The notes under the pieces are model-generated. The model saw only the letters and a list, made by a program, of their open reading frames with translations. It did not search any database and was not told the origin of the DNA. A stretch of DNA of 64,000 nucleotides from DATKKG01 sp964475215 (lineage in GTDB: Archaea > Thermoproteota > Nitrososphaeria > Conexivisphaerales > DTJL01): positions 91,567 to 155,566 of the forward strand of contig CAYYVT010000187.1 in NCBI GenBank assembly GCA_964475215.1. Direction: 5' to 3'. Below are positions 8,672 to 17,356 of the stretch, one piece after another. Position 1 is the stretch's first letter. Each line of letters starts with the position of its first letter. The position numbers and the translations under genes are program-made.

Positions 8672-9839
8672 CTAAGAGATTCTCCTCCAACAGACTGTAA
8701 GCTTCGTCCAGCCGCCTTCCGTCGAGGAAGAACGTCATCGCCCCCTTGCTTGAGGTCACTTCGATGATGTTGATTCCATGCATCGACAGTATGGTGGCCG
8801 CTTTCGCAACCACTCCGGGCTGATCCACCAAGTGAGGGTGCACGATTTCGATGTAGCCTATGCCCGCCCTTCCTGAGACGGCCTTCACCCCGTCTACTCC
8901 ATGGACGCGTCTGCAGACTTCCTGCCATCCGTCGCCTTCTATGAAGAAAGTTATGGTCGTCCTCCCAGTCCCAATCCCCTTCACCTTTACACCCATCCGT
9001 TCCAAGACCCGGCCCAGCACGCCGATACCCAAGTCCGACACCACAGTGAGCTCACTCAGGCCTGAGCCCTTCGCGAAATATGGGTCGGTGGGCAGGATCG
9101 AGCCTGTGATCTCCGTCCCGTCCTCCCCTAGCGGCCTGCCGAACGGCACCACCCTCAGCCTCTGGTCAACGGACTTGTAGAACAACGCCTCTGGCCGGAC
9201 GACCTTGGCCCCACCATGCGCGAGGGCGTACATCTCATCTATCGTGATCCTATTGACCGGCTTGGCCTCCGGCACGACAAGGGGATCCGCGCTCATCACG
9301 CCCGAGGTGTCCTTCACTAATATCACTTCGTCTGCCCGCAGGCAGTTCCCCAGCACGGTCGCCGTGACATCGGATCCGCCCCTCCCTAGGACCGTGATCC
9401 TAGACTGGCACCTTCCCAAGAAGCCGGGGACGACCGCCACCGAGTCTTTGAGGATTGGCAGGAGCCCGGACTGGCACTTCTCCCTGGTCGCACTCAAATC
9501 TACCGTAGCGTTCAGGAAGTCCCCATTCGTGACCACAGGGAAACCTTCGTCCGTAGGGTCGAACTCCTTCACCTTGATGCCTTTGGCCCTCAGTGCCGAA
9601 GTCAGGACCTTGGCCGAAGTCCTCTCGCCCATGGAAAGTATCTCGGCGTAGGCGTTCCCCTCGATGCTTTCTTCGAAGGAGGACACCAGATTCAGCAGCT
9701 GGTCGGTGGTCCTGCCCGGCGCCGATACAACGACGACCTTCTCCTCATATGGGGCGTCGGCAACCATTTGGGCGGCACGCTTCACCCGCTCCCCGTCCGC
9801 CAGGGTGGCGCCTCCGAACTTTATGACTGCCCTGCTCAC
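8643..9839 (-). CDS. lysC: Aspartokinase with C-terminal ACT domains
   Basis: Phosphorylates aspartate to open the aspartate-family pathway. The reading from the GTG at 9839 gives 398 residues and puts the kinase motif KFGGATLADGERV right at the N-terminus, as in all aspartokinases. The longer frame to 9896 adds 19 residues overlapping dapB and is not needed. GRGGSDVTATVLG and DTSGVMSADP mark the amino-acid kinase core, and two ACT repeats follow from about residue 255, suggesting feedback inhibition. The start overlaps the dapB stop as GTGA. Confidence 0.95.
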   Translation of the reverse strand: MSRAVIKFGGATLADGERVKRAAQMVADAPYEEKVVVVSAPGRTTDQLLNLVSSFEESIEGNAYAEILSMGERTSAKVLTSALRAKGIKVKEFDPTDEGFPVVTNGDFLNATVDLSATREKCQSGLLPILKDSVAVVPGFLGRCQSRITVLGRGGSDVTATVLGNCLRADEVILVKDTSGVMSADPLVVPEAKPVNRITIDEMYALAHGGAKVVRPEALFYKSVDQRLRVVPFGRPLGEDGTEITGSILPTDPYFAKGSGLSELTVVSDLGIGVLGRVLERMGVKVKGIGTGRTTITFFIEGDGWQEVCRRVHGVDGVKAVSGRAGIGYIEIVHPHLVDQPGVVAKAATILSMHGINIIEVTSSKGAMTFFLDGRRLDEAYSLLEENLLVGQLDTEKA

Positions 9840-10651
9840 TTTATGCCAAGCACTTCCTCCATGCCATACAGTCCAGGCCGTTGATGCAGCACCCACTTTG
9901 CCGCCAGCAGCGCTCCGGTTGCGAAAGCCGATCTCGAGAAGACCACATGCTCCAGCCTAATCGTTTCATAAGCCCCCGCTGCCAACACGTCGTGCTGGCC
10001 CGGTATGCCTCCTCCCCTGATGGAGAGCACCTCCAGCTCCTCCGAGCCCCGCTGGGAAAGACCCTGGCGGCCGTGGACCGTCTTCGTATACTTCCTCTGC
10101 AGGTTCACGATGTCGGCGAGTTTGGAAGCCGTCCCGCTGGGGGCATCGACCTTTCGATTGTGATGGGCCTCAACGATGGAGAAGTCATAACTTGAGGGAA
10201 GCTGGCTGAGCAGCTTCGTGAGCGAGAATAGGAAGTTCGCCCCTACCGAGAAGTTGGGAGATATCACAGCGGGAATCGATCTCACTATCGATTCAAGCAA
10301 TGCCCTCTGCTCGACGGAGAATCCCGTCGTCCCCACCACCACAGGCTTGCGCAGTCCCGCGACCAATGGCAAGTTGGAGAGTTCCGCCTGAGGGGTCGAA
10401 AACGAAACAAAGACATCGCATCTCTCCATGATATCCATCAATCCTGAAGGGGGGCTGACCACGACGTCGCTCTCCGCCACTGCGGCTTGCTTCAAGGTCA
10501 CACCCAATCTCGGGTTCCCTTCAGATTCAATCGCCCCGCCGATGACAAAAGGGGCTGCGACCTCATGGGCCACCATCGATCCCATCCTTCCCAATGCTCC
10601 GGCGATGCAGACCCTGATCGGACCGGCTGAGCTCGATTCAGTAGCCTTCAT
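9836..10651 (-). CDS. dapB: 4-hydroxy-tetrahydrodipicolinate reductase
   Basis: NAD(P)H-dependent second committed lysine step. The 271 residues include the Rossmann motif IAGALGRMGSMV (near 16-27), VVGTTGFS, and the catalytic EAHHNRKVDAPSGTA block with its paired His and Lys. The ATG lies within the last 14 bases of dapA. The stop overlaps the lysC GTG. Standard family length with no defects. Confidence 0.96.
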   Translation of the reverse strand: MKATESSSAGPIRVCIAGALGRMGSMVAHEVAAPFVIGGAIESEGNPRLGVTLKQAAVAESDVVVSPPSGLMDIMERCDVFVSFSTPQAELSNLPLVAGLRKPVVVGTTGFSVEQRALLESIVRSIPAVISPNFSVGANFLFSLTKLLSQLPSSYDFSIVEAHHNRKVDAPSGTASKLADIVNLQRKYTKTVHGRQGLSQRGSEELEVLSIRGGGIPGQHDVLAAGAYETIRLEHVVFSRSAFATGALLAAKWVLHQRPGLYGMEEVLGIK

Positions 10652-11696
10652 AGCTGAGCCCAGCCAGGCTCGATGGAGACGAGATACGGTCGGCTATGCT
10701 AACGCCAAAGGCTCTTTCCAGAGGATCTAGGATTTCGGGGTTCTGGCTCCAAACCGTCTTCAACCCCGTCAGAACCTTGCTGAGACCGGCCTTGGTCATC
10801 TTCCCCAACGGGCCTCTACACTGTCCCGCAGGCATCCCCAATAGCGCGGCCATCGCCTTTACTGGCACCGGGTTCCTCGCCTTCACGGTGATGCTGCGGC
10901 CGAGGGCTTGCTCATCGGTCTTCACCGTGACCAGCTCAAATAGAGGCTTCAGGGCCTTGGCGAGCGAGCCGGCGGTACCCACGTCGCCGCGAAGGGCCGC
11001 AGAAACCATGTCCGAAACGGCACGGGGGGCTATATTCGACATTACAGAGATGGTCCCGTTGGCCTTTACACTAGGGTCGGTCATCAAGCCATACGTCCTC
11101 TCATCATCACCTGACAGTATGGAGAACGAAGCCCCGCAAAGTGATCTTATCATTGCGGCGTTCTCCGTGCTTCCGGTTGCCTCTTTGACTGCGACGAAGT
11201 TGGGGTATGACCTGGCTAGTATGGAGACGTCCTCCGGAGCAAGCTGAGTCCCTGTGCGTCCGGGAATTATGTATGGAATCAACCACATCTCACTGACCTC
11301 CTTTGCTATGGGCTCATAGTATTCACGGCGCATCTCCAAGCTGCTGGGACCGTTATAGTAGGGGTCTACCAGTAGGGCCGACTTGGCGCCCAACTCCCAG
11401 GCCTCCTTGGTCGTCTCGAGGGCCTTACGGGTGCTGTTGGCGCCCGTGTTGGCGATGCATAGTGCTTGTTTGCTCGTTCCATCGAGGACCATCGTTAGGG
11501 CCCTTACGAACTCCTGGTGCTCCAGGGTGGGGCCCTCACCCGTGGTCCCGGCCACGACCACTCCACTCACGCCGTTCTTCAGCTGAAACTCCAACAACTG
11601 GTTTAACCCGCTTACGTCCAAGCCGCCATCCTCCCTGAATGGAGTGATAATCGCCGTAATGCAGCCCTCCAACGTGCTCTTCAACACGGCAAGCAC
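10638..11696 (-). CDS. dapA: 4-hydroxy-tetrahydrodipicolinate synthase
   Basis: Condenses pyruvate with aspartate semialdehyde. It shows AGTTGEGPTL (49-58), the tyrosine region IPYIIPGRTG (Tyr142) and the Schiff-base lysine in VAVKEATGS (Lys171). At 352 residues it is about 50 longer than usual DapA; the extra is a C-terminal tail running into dapB. Start codons are GTG 11696 or GTG 11687. The TATA box at 11708-11716 makes 11687 a good leaderless start. First gene of the six-gene lysine operon. Confidence 0.94.
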   Translation of the reverse strand: MLAVLKSTLEGCITAIITPFREDGGLDVSGLNQLLEFQLKNGVSGVVVAGTTGEGPTLEHQEFVRALTMVLDGTSKQALCIANTGANSTRKALETTKEAWELGAKSALLVDPYYNGPSSLEMRREYYEPIAKEVSEMWLIPYIIPGRTGTQLAPEDVSILARSYPNFVAVKEATGSTENAAMIRSLCGASFSILSGDDERTYGLMTDPSVKANGTISVMSNIAPRAVSDMVSAALRGDVGTAGSLAKALKPLFELVTVKTDEQALGRSITVKARNPVPVKAMAALLGMPAGQCRGPLGKMTKAGLSKVLTGLKTVWSQNPEILDPLERAFGVSIADRISSPSSLAGLSYEGY

Positions 11697-11707
11697 TCTT
11701 CGTTGCC

Positions 11708-11716
11708 ATATTAAAC
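11708..11716 (-). promoter_or_regulatory. TATA box of the lysine operon
   Basis: Minus-strand GTTTAATAT about 25 bases before the dapA GTG codons, implying a leaderless transcript for dapA-dapB-lysC-lysA-dapL-asd. It is the only good box between dapA and argH. Every downstream gene in the operon overlaps its neighbour. Confidence 0.6.
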
Positions 11717-11832
11717 GTTTTCGCGGGTCATCCGATTTCAGTAGTTGGACGACGGTTTACCGCGGTCCCGAGGCCCAATTGCTACTCATTCCGGAGCTGC
11801 AGGTTCGCATGGTCACGGCTGACTGACGATAT

Positions 11833-13317
11833 TCATATGATTGCGTCGACTCTGGCGTGAAGCTCTCTTTTCGCGTCCAGAAGCCCTTTGCGTTTCTTCG
11901 AGTTTTCCACGTTGAGCTCTGCCATCTTCTTCCTTAGGACCGTGTAGTTGGCTAGGACCCTCTCCTTGGAAGGCCCTCCTTCGGTCTTCGTAGCCTTTAG
12001 CACGGCTTCCGGATGCAGATAGCGCCTCAACTCCGCCACTTGAGTGTTTGGCAGGTTCAGGTCAGGCTCGGCCTGCCGGATCAGAGCTGCCAGTTGTCCC
12101 TCGCCGAGATCGGCGAGCTTCTCCTTGTGGGCAGACAGTGTCCCAGATATCCTCCCGGCGATAGAGTGCGCCTGGCGAAAGGCGATCCCCTGCTTCCTGA
12201 CCAGCCATTCAGCCAAGGGAAGGGCGAAGACATCGCTATCTTCCGCCTTCTTGCGCATTTCACTCACGTCGAACTTCCCTCCTTCGAGACATCCTTTCAG
12301 AACCGATATGGCTTCCAGCGTCGTCGGGAAGGATCTCGCCAACACCGCTTTCACATTCTGGAGGTCCCTGTTGTATCCACTCGTCAAACCCTTCAACGTC
12401 GTCAGGGCTTGGACGAGCTCCGCAATCCCCAAGGCGGCATCTGCCCTCACTATCTCTAATACATCTGCGTTCTTCTTATGTGGCATAGCGCTTGAGGGCG
12501 ACGCTAGTTCGTCGGGGAGCTCGAAGTAGGCGAACTCCGTGGTTGACCATACTATCAGGTCTTCCGCCATCCTGCTTAGCTCCACAAGGAGGAGGGTCTG
12601 CACGAAAATGGCTTCAACGGCGTAGTCCCTGCTCTCGACTGCGTCCTCACAATTGACCACCGGCGAGGAGAACCCGAGCAACTCGCTTGTCCTCCTCCTG
12701 TCGACCGCTATGGTGGAACCAGCTACAGCTGACGCGCCCAGGGGACATTCATTGGTCCGCCCAAAGCAGTCGGAAAGCCTCTCGACATCCCTGAGCAGTG
12801 GTTCTGCGTAGCTCTGCAGGTGGTGGCCTAACGTCTGCAGCTGTGCCTGCCCCAAGTGGGTATAGGCGAGCATGGGCGTTGACGAATAGCGACGCGACAT
12901 CTGCAGAAGCACACTTACGAGCCCCTCCGTCTCATCGATAAGCTGTAGCAACCTGTCCCGGCAAAGCATCCTTGTTATGGTGGCCACCTGATCATTCCGT
13001 GACCTGGCCGTGTGAAGGCGTCCACCCGTGTCCTTCGAGGTCAGCTGGGTTACGGACGTCTCAACGAATTCGTGGATGTCTTCGAACCCTTCCAACGGGA
13101 CTCCTGCCTCCGCCGTCTTCTTCAGGGCCTTGATAACATCCGCCGCCTGCCTTCTCGTCACCCATTTCTGCTCCTCCAACATCACGACATGAGCTAGGGA
13201 GCATTCGACTTCATATTGTAGGAACTCGGAGTCGACGTTCAACGAACCTATGAAACGCTGGGATCTTGGATCTATATCTTTGCTCAGCCTCGAACGGTAG
13301 AGCCCTCCTTTCATCAC
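11833..13317 (-). CDS. argH: Argininosuccinate lyase
   Basis: Splits argininosuccinate to arginine and fumarate. The 494 residues carry the superfamily signature SSAMPHKKNADVLE and the N-terminal TARSRNDQVATITRM block. The C-terminal tail is slightly longer than in bacterial ArgH. Its ATG overlaps the stop of the ACT-domain regulator by four bases, so the two are co-transcribed, divergent from argG. Confidence 0.96.
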   Translation of the reverse strand: MMKGGLYRSRLSKDIDPRSQRFIGSLNVDSEFLQYEVECSLAHVVMLEEQKWVTRRQAADVIKALKKTAEAGVPLEGFEDIHEFVETSVTQLTSKDTGGRLHTARSRNDQVATITRMLCRDRLLQLIDETEGLVSVLLQMSRRYSSTPMLAYTHLGQAQLQTLGHHLQSYAEPLLRDVERLSDCFGRTNECPLGASAVAGSTIAVDRRRTSELLGFSSPVVNCEDAVESRDYAVEAIFVQTLLLVELSRMAEDLIVWSTTEFAYFELPDELASPSSAMPHKKNADVLEIVRADAALGIAELVQALTTLKGLTSGYNRDLQNVKAVLARSFPTTLEAISVLKGCLEGGKFDVSEMRKKAEDSDVFALPLAEWLVRKQGIAFRQAHSIAGRISGTLSAHKEKLADLGEGQLAALIRQAEPDLNLPNTQVAELRRYLHPEAVLKATKTEGGPSKERVLANYTVLRKKMAELNVENSKKRKGLLDAKRELHARVDAII

Positions 13318-14003
13318 TGCCTGCCTCCTAGTCGCCGGGCCTCTGAGATCAAGTCGGTGACGGCCGTAAACGCCTTTACAACATCACCCATCTTGACCAC
13401 TATTATGGTATCTGTGTAATCTGAAACCGTATCCACGACGTTAATGCCTCCCCTCCCGACGCGGTTGTAGACGGCCGCAACACAGCCGGGCGTTTCCATT
13501 ATCTCCACAGGGCTGTGTATGATGAGGGCCGCCAGCTCCGTCCTCGCCTCCATCACCTCTTCGTCCTTGAAACGACCCCGGAGATATCCGTAGAGGCTCC
13601 TTTCGAACACCAACGTGTAAGCGTTTGAGGAGCTCGAAATCTGTAGGAAGGCGTCGTAGTTCTTGAACGCGATGTCCTTGATCCTAGAGGACACCTCCTG
13701 GCTCACTTGAACCGAGACCATGGCGAGGTCGGTTCTCACCTCGAGGCTGCTCTTGGCGAGCACTTTGAGGTATCCAAGCGCTCCTCTCCTATACGAGCCC
13801 TTGATTCGCTTCAGAGATGTGATAATGGCCTCCTCTGACACGTTACGGCCCATGCTGGAGACGACCGCGGGCCTCAATAATCTGGCGGCCGCACTAACGT
13901 TAACAATCCCCCTAGCCAAGGCCTCCTGAAGCAACGAGTCGCCGTCCACCTGCTCCCTAACCGACTTCGAGATGGAGGCGGTGACCAATTTTGGTCTATT
14001 CAT
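13314..14003 (-). CDS. ACT-domain protein with N-terminal HTH-like region, candidate amino-acid-responsive regulator
   Basis: 229 residues from the ATG at 14003. Residues ~20-85 look like a winged-helix/HTH segment (SLLQEALARGIVNVSAAARL, then SEEAIITSLKRIKGSYRRG). The C-terminal half has two ACT-like beta-alpha-beta repeats, the last reading ETPGCVAAVYNRVGRGGINV followed by a paired beta strand. ACT domains bind amino acids. Fusion with a DNA-binding region beside argH and argG suggests arginine or lysine control (inference). I prefer 14003 over the upstream in-frame codon at 14069 because the shared TATA box lies 30 bases away and the longer frame would overlap argG. Confidence 0.65.
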   Translation of the reverse strand: MNRPKLVTASISKSVREQVDGDSLLQEALARGIVNVSAAARLLRPAVVSSMGRNVSEEAIITSLKRIKGSYRRGALGYLKVLAKSSLEVRTDLAMVSVQVSQEVSSRIKDIAFKNYDAFLQISSSSNAYTLVFERSLYGYLRGRFKDEEVMEARTELAALIIHSPVEIMETPGCVAAVYNRVGRGGINVVDTVSDYTDTIIVVKMGDVVKAFTAVTDLISEARRLGGRQ

Positions 14004-14028
14004 GGCTAATTCTGACCGGCGTCGTCCG

Positions 14029-14040
14029 AAATAATTAAAT
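14029..14040. promoter_or_regulatory. Shared TATA element of the divergent argG and ACT-regulator/argH operons
   Basis: A single AAATAATTAAAT run lies about 30 bases from the argG ATG (14068) on one side and about 30 bases from the regulator ATG (14003) on the other. No other AT-rich box lies between the genes, so one bidirectional element appears to drive two near-leaderless transcripts. Confidence 0.6.
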
Positions 14041-14067
14041 GTTGCCCCCCGCAGGCCTGAATTATCC

Positions 14068-15279
14068 ATGGCCTCGAAGATCGTCCTAGGTTATTCCGGC
14101 GGCCTTGACACCACCACCGCGATACTGTGGTTGAAGGAGAAATATGGGTACGACGTCGTGACTATGACCATTGACGTCGGCCAGGAGGAGGACTTCGCAC
14201 CCATCGCAAAGCGGTCCCAGGAGCTGGGTGCCGTTAGGCATTATGAGCTTGACGCCAAAGAGGAGTTCGCAAATGCTTACATCGCCAAATCAATCAGGGC
14301 GAACGGCCTCTATCAAGGAAAGTACCCCCTCAGCACCGCTCTGGCGCGGCCACTCATAGCCGGAAAGCTCGTCGAGATTGCTGAGAAAGAAGGAGCAAGT
14401 GCAGTAGCTCATGGGTGCACTGGGAAGGGGAACGACCAAGTCAGGTTCGACCTATGCGTCAATGCTCTGAACCCCAACCTCAAGGTCATCGCGCCCGTCA
14501 GGGAGTGGAACCTCAGTAGGACCGAGGAAGTGGCATACCTGAAGTCCAAGGGCTTCGACGCGCCGATCAAGCGGTCTGAGTTCAGCGTCGACCAGAATCT
14601 CTGGGGGAGGTCCGTGGAAGGCGGTGCGATAGAGAACCCTGCCGACGAGCCTCCACAGGAAGCGCTTGAATGGACCAAGCCACCGGAGTTCTGGCCTTCC
14701 GAACCCTCTTACGTCACCATAGGCTTCCAAGAAGGGGTCCCAGTCTCATTGAACGGCCAAGAAGCGAAGCTGTCCGACATCATCGTCAAGCTCAACCGCC
14801 TCGCGGGAACCCATGGAGTAGGCATCCTCGACCACATGGAGGACAGGTCCGTCGGGATCAAGTCCCACGAGGTCTATGAATGCCCGGCCGCCACCGTTAT
14901 AATCGAAGCCCATCGCGAACTCGAGAAGTTGGTCCTGACGAGGTCTGAGGCAGCGTTCAAGCCTATCGTTGAACAACAATGGTCTTGGCTGGTCTATTCG
15001 GGCCTCTGGATAGACCCTCTGCTCAAGGACCTTCAGAGCTTCATCGATTCGACCCAGGAGTTCGTGTCCGGCGAGACGAAGGTCAAACTCTTCAAGGGAG
15101 CATGCCGTGTCGTAGGGAGGTCATCCCCTTACGCCCTCTACCAGAAACAGCTCTCCACCTACGGAGTCGACTCCACCTTCGATCAGAAGGCGGCTGAAGG
15201 CTTCATCAAACTCTACGGCCTTCCGTCAGTGATGGCGGCAAGGCGAAGCCTGCTAAAGGCAAAGGAGGTGTTAGCATGA
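14068..15279 (+). CDS. argG: Argininosuccinate synthase
   Basis: ATP-dependent ligation of citrulline and aspartate. The 403 residues start with the PP-loop LGYSGGLDTTTAI and include HGCTGKGNDQVRFD and the SVDQNLWGRS block, all diagnostic. It is the first gene of a seven-gene plus-strand operon. The stop overlaps the lysW ATG (ATGA), which physically ties arginine synthesis to the LysW pathway. Confidence 0.97.
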   Translation: MASKIVLGYSGGLDTTTAILWLKEKYGYDVVTMTIDVGQEEDFAPIAKRSQELGAVRHYELDAKEEFANAYIAKSIRANGLYQGKYPLSTALARPLIAGKLVEIAEKEGASAVAHGCTGKGNDQVRFDLCVNALNPNLKVIAPVREWNLSRTEEVAYLKSKGFDAPIKRSEFSVDQNLWGRSVEGGAIENPADEPPQEALEWTKPPEFWPSEPSYVTIGFQEGVPVSLNGQEAKLSDIIVKLNRLAGTHGVGILDHMEDRSVGIKSHEVYECPAATVIIEAHRELEKLVLTRSEAAFKPIVEQQWSWLVYSGLWIDPLLKDLQSFIDSTQEFVSGETKVKLFKGACRVVGRSSPYALYQKQLSTYGVDSTFDQKAAEGFIKLYGLPSVMAARRSLLKAKEVLA

Positions 15280-15446
15280 ACGCAACTTGCGCAGAGTGCG
15301 GCGGCAGCATCCCAGTCCCTAACGACGCGTTGAAGGGCGAAATCGTCTCCTGCCCTGACTGCGGGACGGAGTTCGAAGTCAAAGAGATGGGATCTACGGT
15401 TCAGTTGGTCGCCGCACCCAAGATCGAAGAAGATTGGGGAGAATAA
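15276..15446 (+). CDS. lysW: LysW amino-group carrier protein
   Basis: A 56-residue zinc-ribbon carrier whose C-terminal glutamate is amide-linked to the substrate amino group during synthesis. CAEC (5-8) and CPDC (26-29) form the zinc site, and the protein ends in EEDWGE, the LysW C-terminal signature. AAGGAGGTG at 15262-15270 is a near-perfect ribosome site five bases before the ATG. The start overlaps the argG stop. It carries glutamate (for ornithine) and/or aminoadipate (for lysine); context favours glutamate. Confidence 0.96.
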   Translation: MNATCAECGGSIPVPNDALKGEIVSCPDCGTEFEVKEMGSTVQLVAAPKIEEDWGE

Positions 15447-15455
15447 GCCAGCCAG

Positions 15456-16304
15456 ATGACGAAGATAACCCTCTTCTACGACCGCGTTCGGTGGGAGGAG
15501 AAACAGCTCCACGATAGAGCATCTCAGAAGGGAATTCAGCTAGACTTCCTCGATGTGAGAGAGCTCCTCTATCCTATCCCGCGCGAAGGTAGGGCCATGG
15601 GCACCGTCCTGCAGAGGTGTGTCAGCCACTCGAGGGGGATTCGAGCCGCTCGATACTTCGAGGCTGAAGGGACGAAGGTCATCAACTCGAGCAAGACATC
15701 CGAACTCTGCAGCGACAAGTTCGCCACGGGCCTTCGGCTACAAGAGGCGGGAATACCCCACCCGAAGACGATCATGACCTTGTCAATCGAATCCGCTCTA
15801 AAGGCGGCGGAGAGGCTGGGCTATCCGGTGGTCATGAAGCCTCTAAGCGGGTCATGGGGGAGGGAGGTGGCGGTGCTTTCTGACGAGCGATCTCTCAAAT
15901 CCTACCTCGAACTGAAGGAGGGCTCAGAGAGCCCGGAGGACCACGTGTACTACCTGCAGGAATTCGTTCGGAATCCTGGCAGGGACATCAGGTCTGTGTG
16001 CGTCGGAGGTGAGATTGTGGCGTGCATATACCGATATGCTCCCGAGGGCGAATGGAGGTCGAATGTAGCGCTGGGCGGGATAGCGAAGCCCTGCCACCTT
16101 GATGCAGCAGACAGGGAGCTCGTAATCAGGGGGGCAGAGGTTGTGGGCGGCGAGGTAGTTGGAGTCGATTCGATGGAATCTCCCCATGGCCTCGTCATCC
16201 ATGAGGTCAATTCGAACGTCGAGTTCAGGGGAGCCGCCGGCGGAACGGGCGTCGACATAGCGGGCAAGATACTCGACTATGCGGTAGGGAGGTCCACCAA
16301 ATGA
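15456..16304 (+). CDS. lysX: LysW-glutamate/aminoadipate ligase (ArgX/LysX)
   Basis: An ATP-grasp ligase that attaches the amino group of glutamate or 2-aminoadipate to the LysW C-terminus. The 282 residues include the ATP-grasp loops VVMKPLSGSWGREV and YYLQEFV, and the metal/substrate block HEVNSNVEFRG. ArgX and LysX differ at the substrate pocket near this block, which I cannot score reliably here. The argG-lysW neighbours and a full DAP lysine route nearby favour a glutamate-specific or dual-specificity enzyme. Confidence 0.9.
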   Translation: MTKITLFYDRVRWEEKQLHDRASQKGIQLDFLDVRELLYPIPREGRAMGTVLQRCVSHSRGIRAARYFEAEGTKVINSSKTSELCSDKFATGLRLQEAGIPHPKTIMTLSIESALKAAERLGYPVVMKPLSGSWGREVAVLSDERSLKSYLELKEGSESPEDHVYYLQEFVRNPGRDIRSVCVGGEIVACIYRYAPEGEWRSNVALGGIAKPCHLDAADRELVIRGAEVVGGEVVGVDSMESPHGLVIHEVNSNVEFRGAAGGTGVDIAGKILDYAVGRSTK

Positions 16305-17350
16305 AGGTCGGCGTGCTCGGGGCGTCGGGGTTCGTTGGGGGAGAGCTCCTCAGGATTCTCCTGAGGCACCCCTCGGTCGAGGTCACCAACATATCTTCGA
16401 GAGAGTACGCTGGCGAGTTCGTGCATCGGGCTCACCCGCACCTCAGAGGCGTGTCAAACCTCCAGTTCATATCGTATGACTTGGAAAAGGTGGTGGGCGC
16501 CAGCGACCTCGTCTTCACCTCCCTCCCCCTGAAGGCCTCGTTGGACTCCATCCCTAGGCTCGTGGCCGCAGGGGTGAAGGTCATAGACATGAGCCCGGCC
16601 TACAGGCTCCCGAAGGCAGAAGACTTCCAGCTCCACTACAACATGGTGCACCCGGACCAGCAACTCCTATCACGCTTCGCCTACGGCCTGCCAGAGCTAT
16701 ACCGTTCCGCCATTGCCTCCAGCAACTTGGTCGCCAATCCGGGATGCTCTGCGCTCACGGCCATACTCGCCCTCGCACCGTTCGCCGAGATAGTCGAGCC
16801 CCATTCGGACATCATCGTTGACGCCAAGGTGGGCTCTTCGGGCTCGGGCTCCAAGCCTTCCCCCGCTGGTATGCACGCGGTTAGGTACGGAACCATACGG
16901 CCTTACAAGCTGGGCAACCATCGCCATGGCTCCGAAGTCAAGGCATTCCTCAGGTCCCGCGGCAAAGAGGGGGTGGGAGTCCTGTTCTCCGCTCATGCCG
17001 TCAACATGGTCCGTGGAATCCTCGTAACGGAATACATCGCCACCAGCTCGCCCATCACCATCAAGGACGTCTGGCAGCGCCTACGGGGCATGTACGGCCA
17101 GGAGCACTTCATCAGGCTGGTCAGGGACAAGATGGGGAGCTTCAAGCTCCCAGACCCGAAGATCTCTATAGGCTCCAACTTCTGCGACATAGGCTTCGAG
17201 CTAGACCCAGACGGAAGACATTTGATGGTCGTGGCCGCGCTCGACAACCTAGTGAAGGGGGCGGCCGGCAACGCGGTGCAATGTATGAACGTCATGCAGG
17301 GCTATCCGGAAAGCACGGCCCTGGACCTCATTCCGATCTTCCCGGTGTAG
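16301..17350 (+). CDS. lysY: LysW-glutamyl/aminoadipyl phosphate reductase (ArgC/LysY)
   Basis: NADPH-dependent reductase making the carrier-bound semialdehyde. 349 residues with the Rossmann start VGVLGASGFVGGEL, the catalytic cysteine in ANPGCSALT, and GSSGSGSKPS. The size and architecture match the ArgC/LysY family. The ATG overlaps the lysX stop by four bases. Cytoplasmic, acting on LysW-bound intermediates. Confidence 0.94.
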   Translation: MKVGVLGASGFVGGELLRILLRHPSVEVTNISSREYAGEFVHRAHPHLRGVSNLQFISYDLEKVVGASDLVFTSLPLKASLDSIPRLVAAGVKVIDMSPAYRLPKAEDFQLHYNMVHPDQQLLSRFAYGLPELYRSAIASSNLVANPGCSALTAILALAPFAEIVEPHSDIIVDAKVGSSGSGSKPSPAGMHAVRYGTIRPYKLGNHRHGSEVKAFLRSRGKEGVGVLFSAHAVNMVRGILVTEYIATSSPITIKDVWQRLRGMYGQEHFIRLVRDKMGSFKLPDPKISIGSNFCDIGFELDPDGRHLMVVAALDNLVKGAAGNAVQCMNVMQGYPESTALDLIPIFPV

Positions 17351-17356
17351 TCTCAA

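Noticed and set aside
9840..9896. Longer N-terminus for aspartokinase
   Set aside because: The GTGA overlap with dapB and the position of KFGG at the N-terminus fix the start at 9839.
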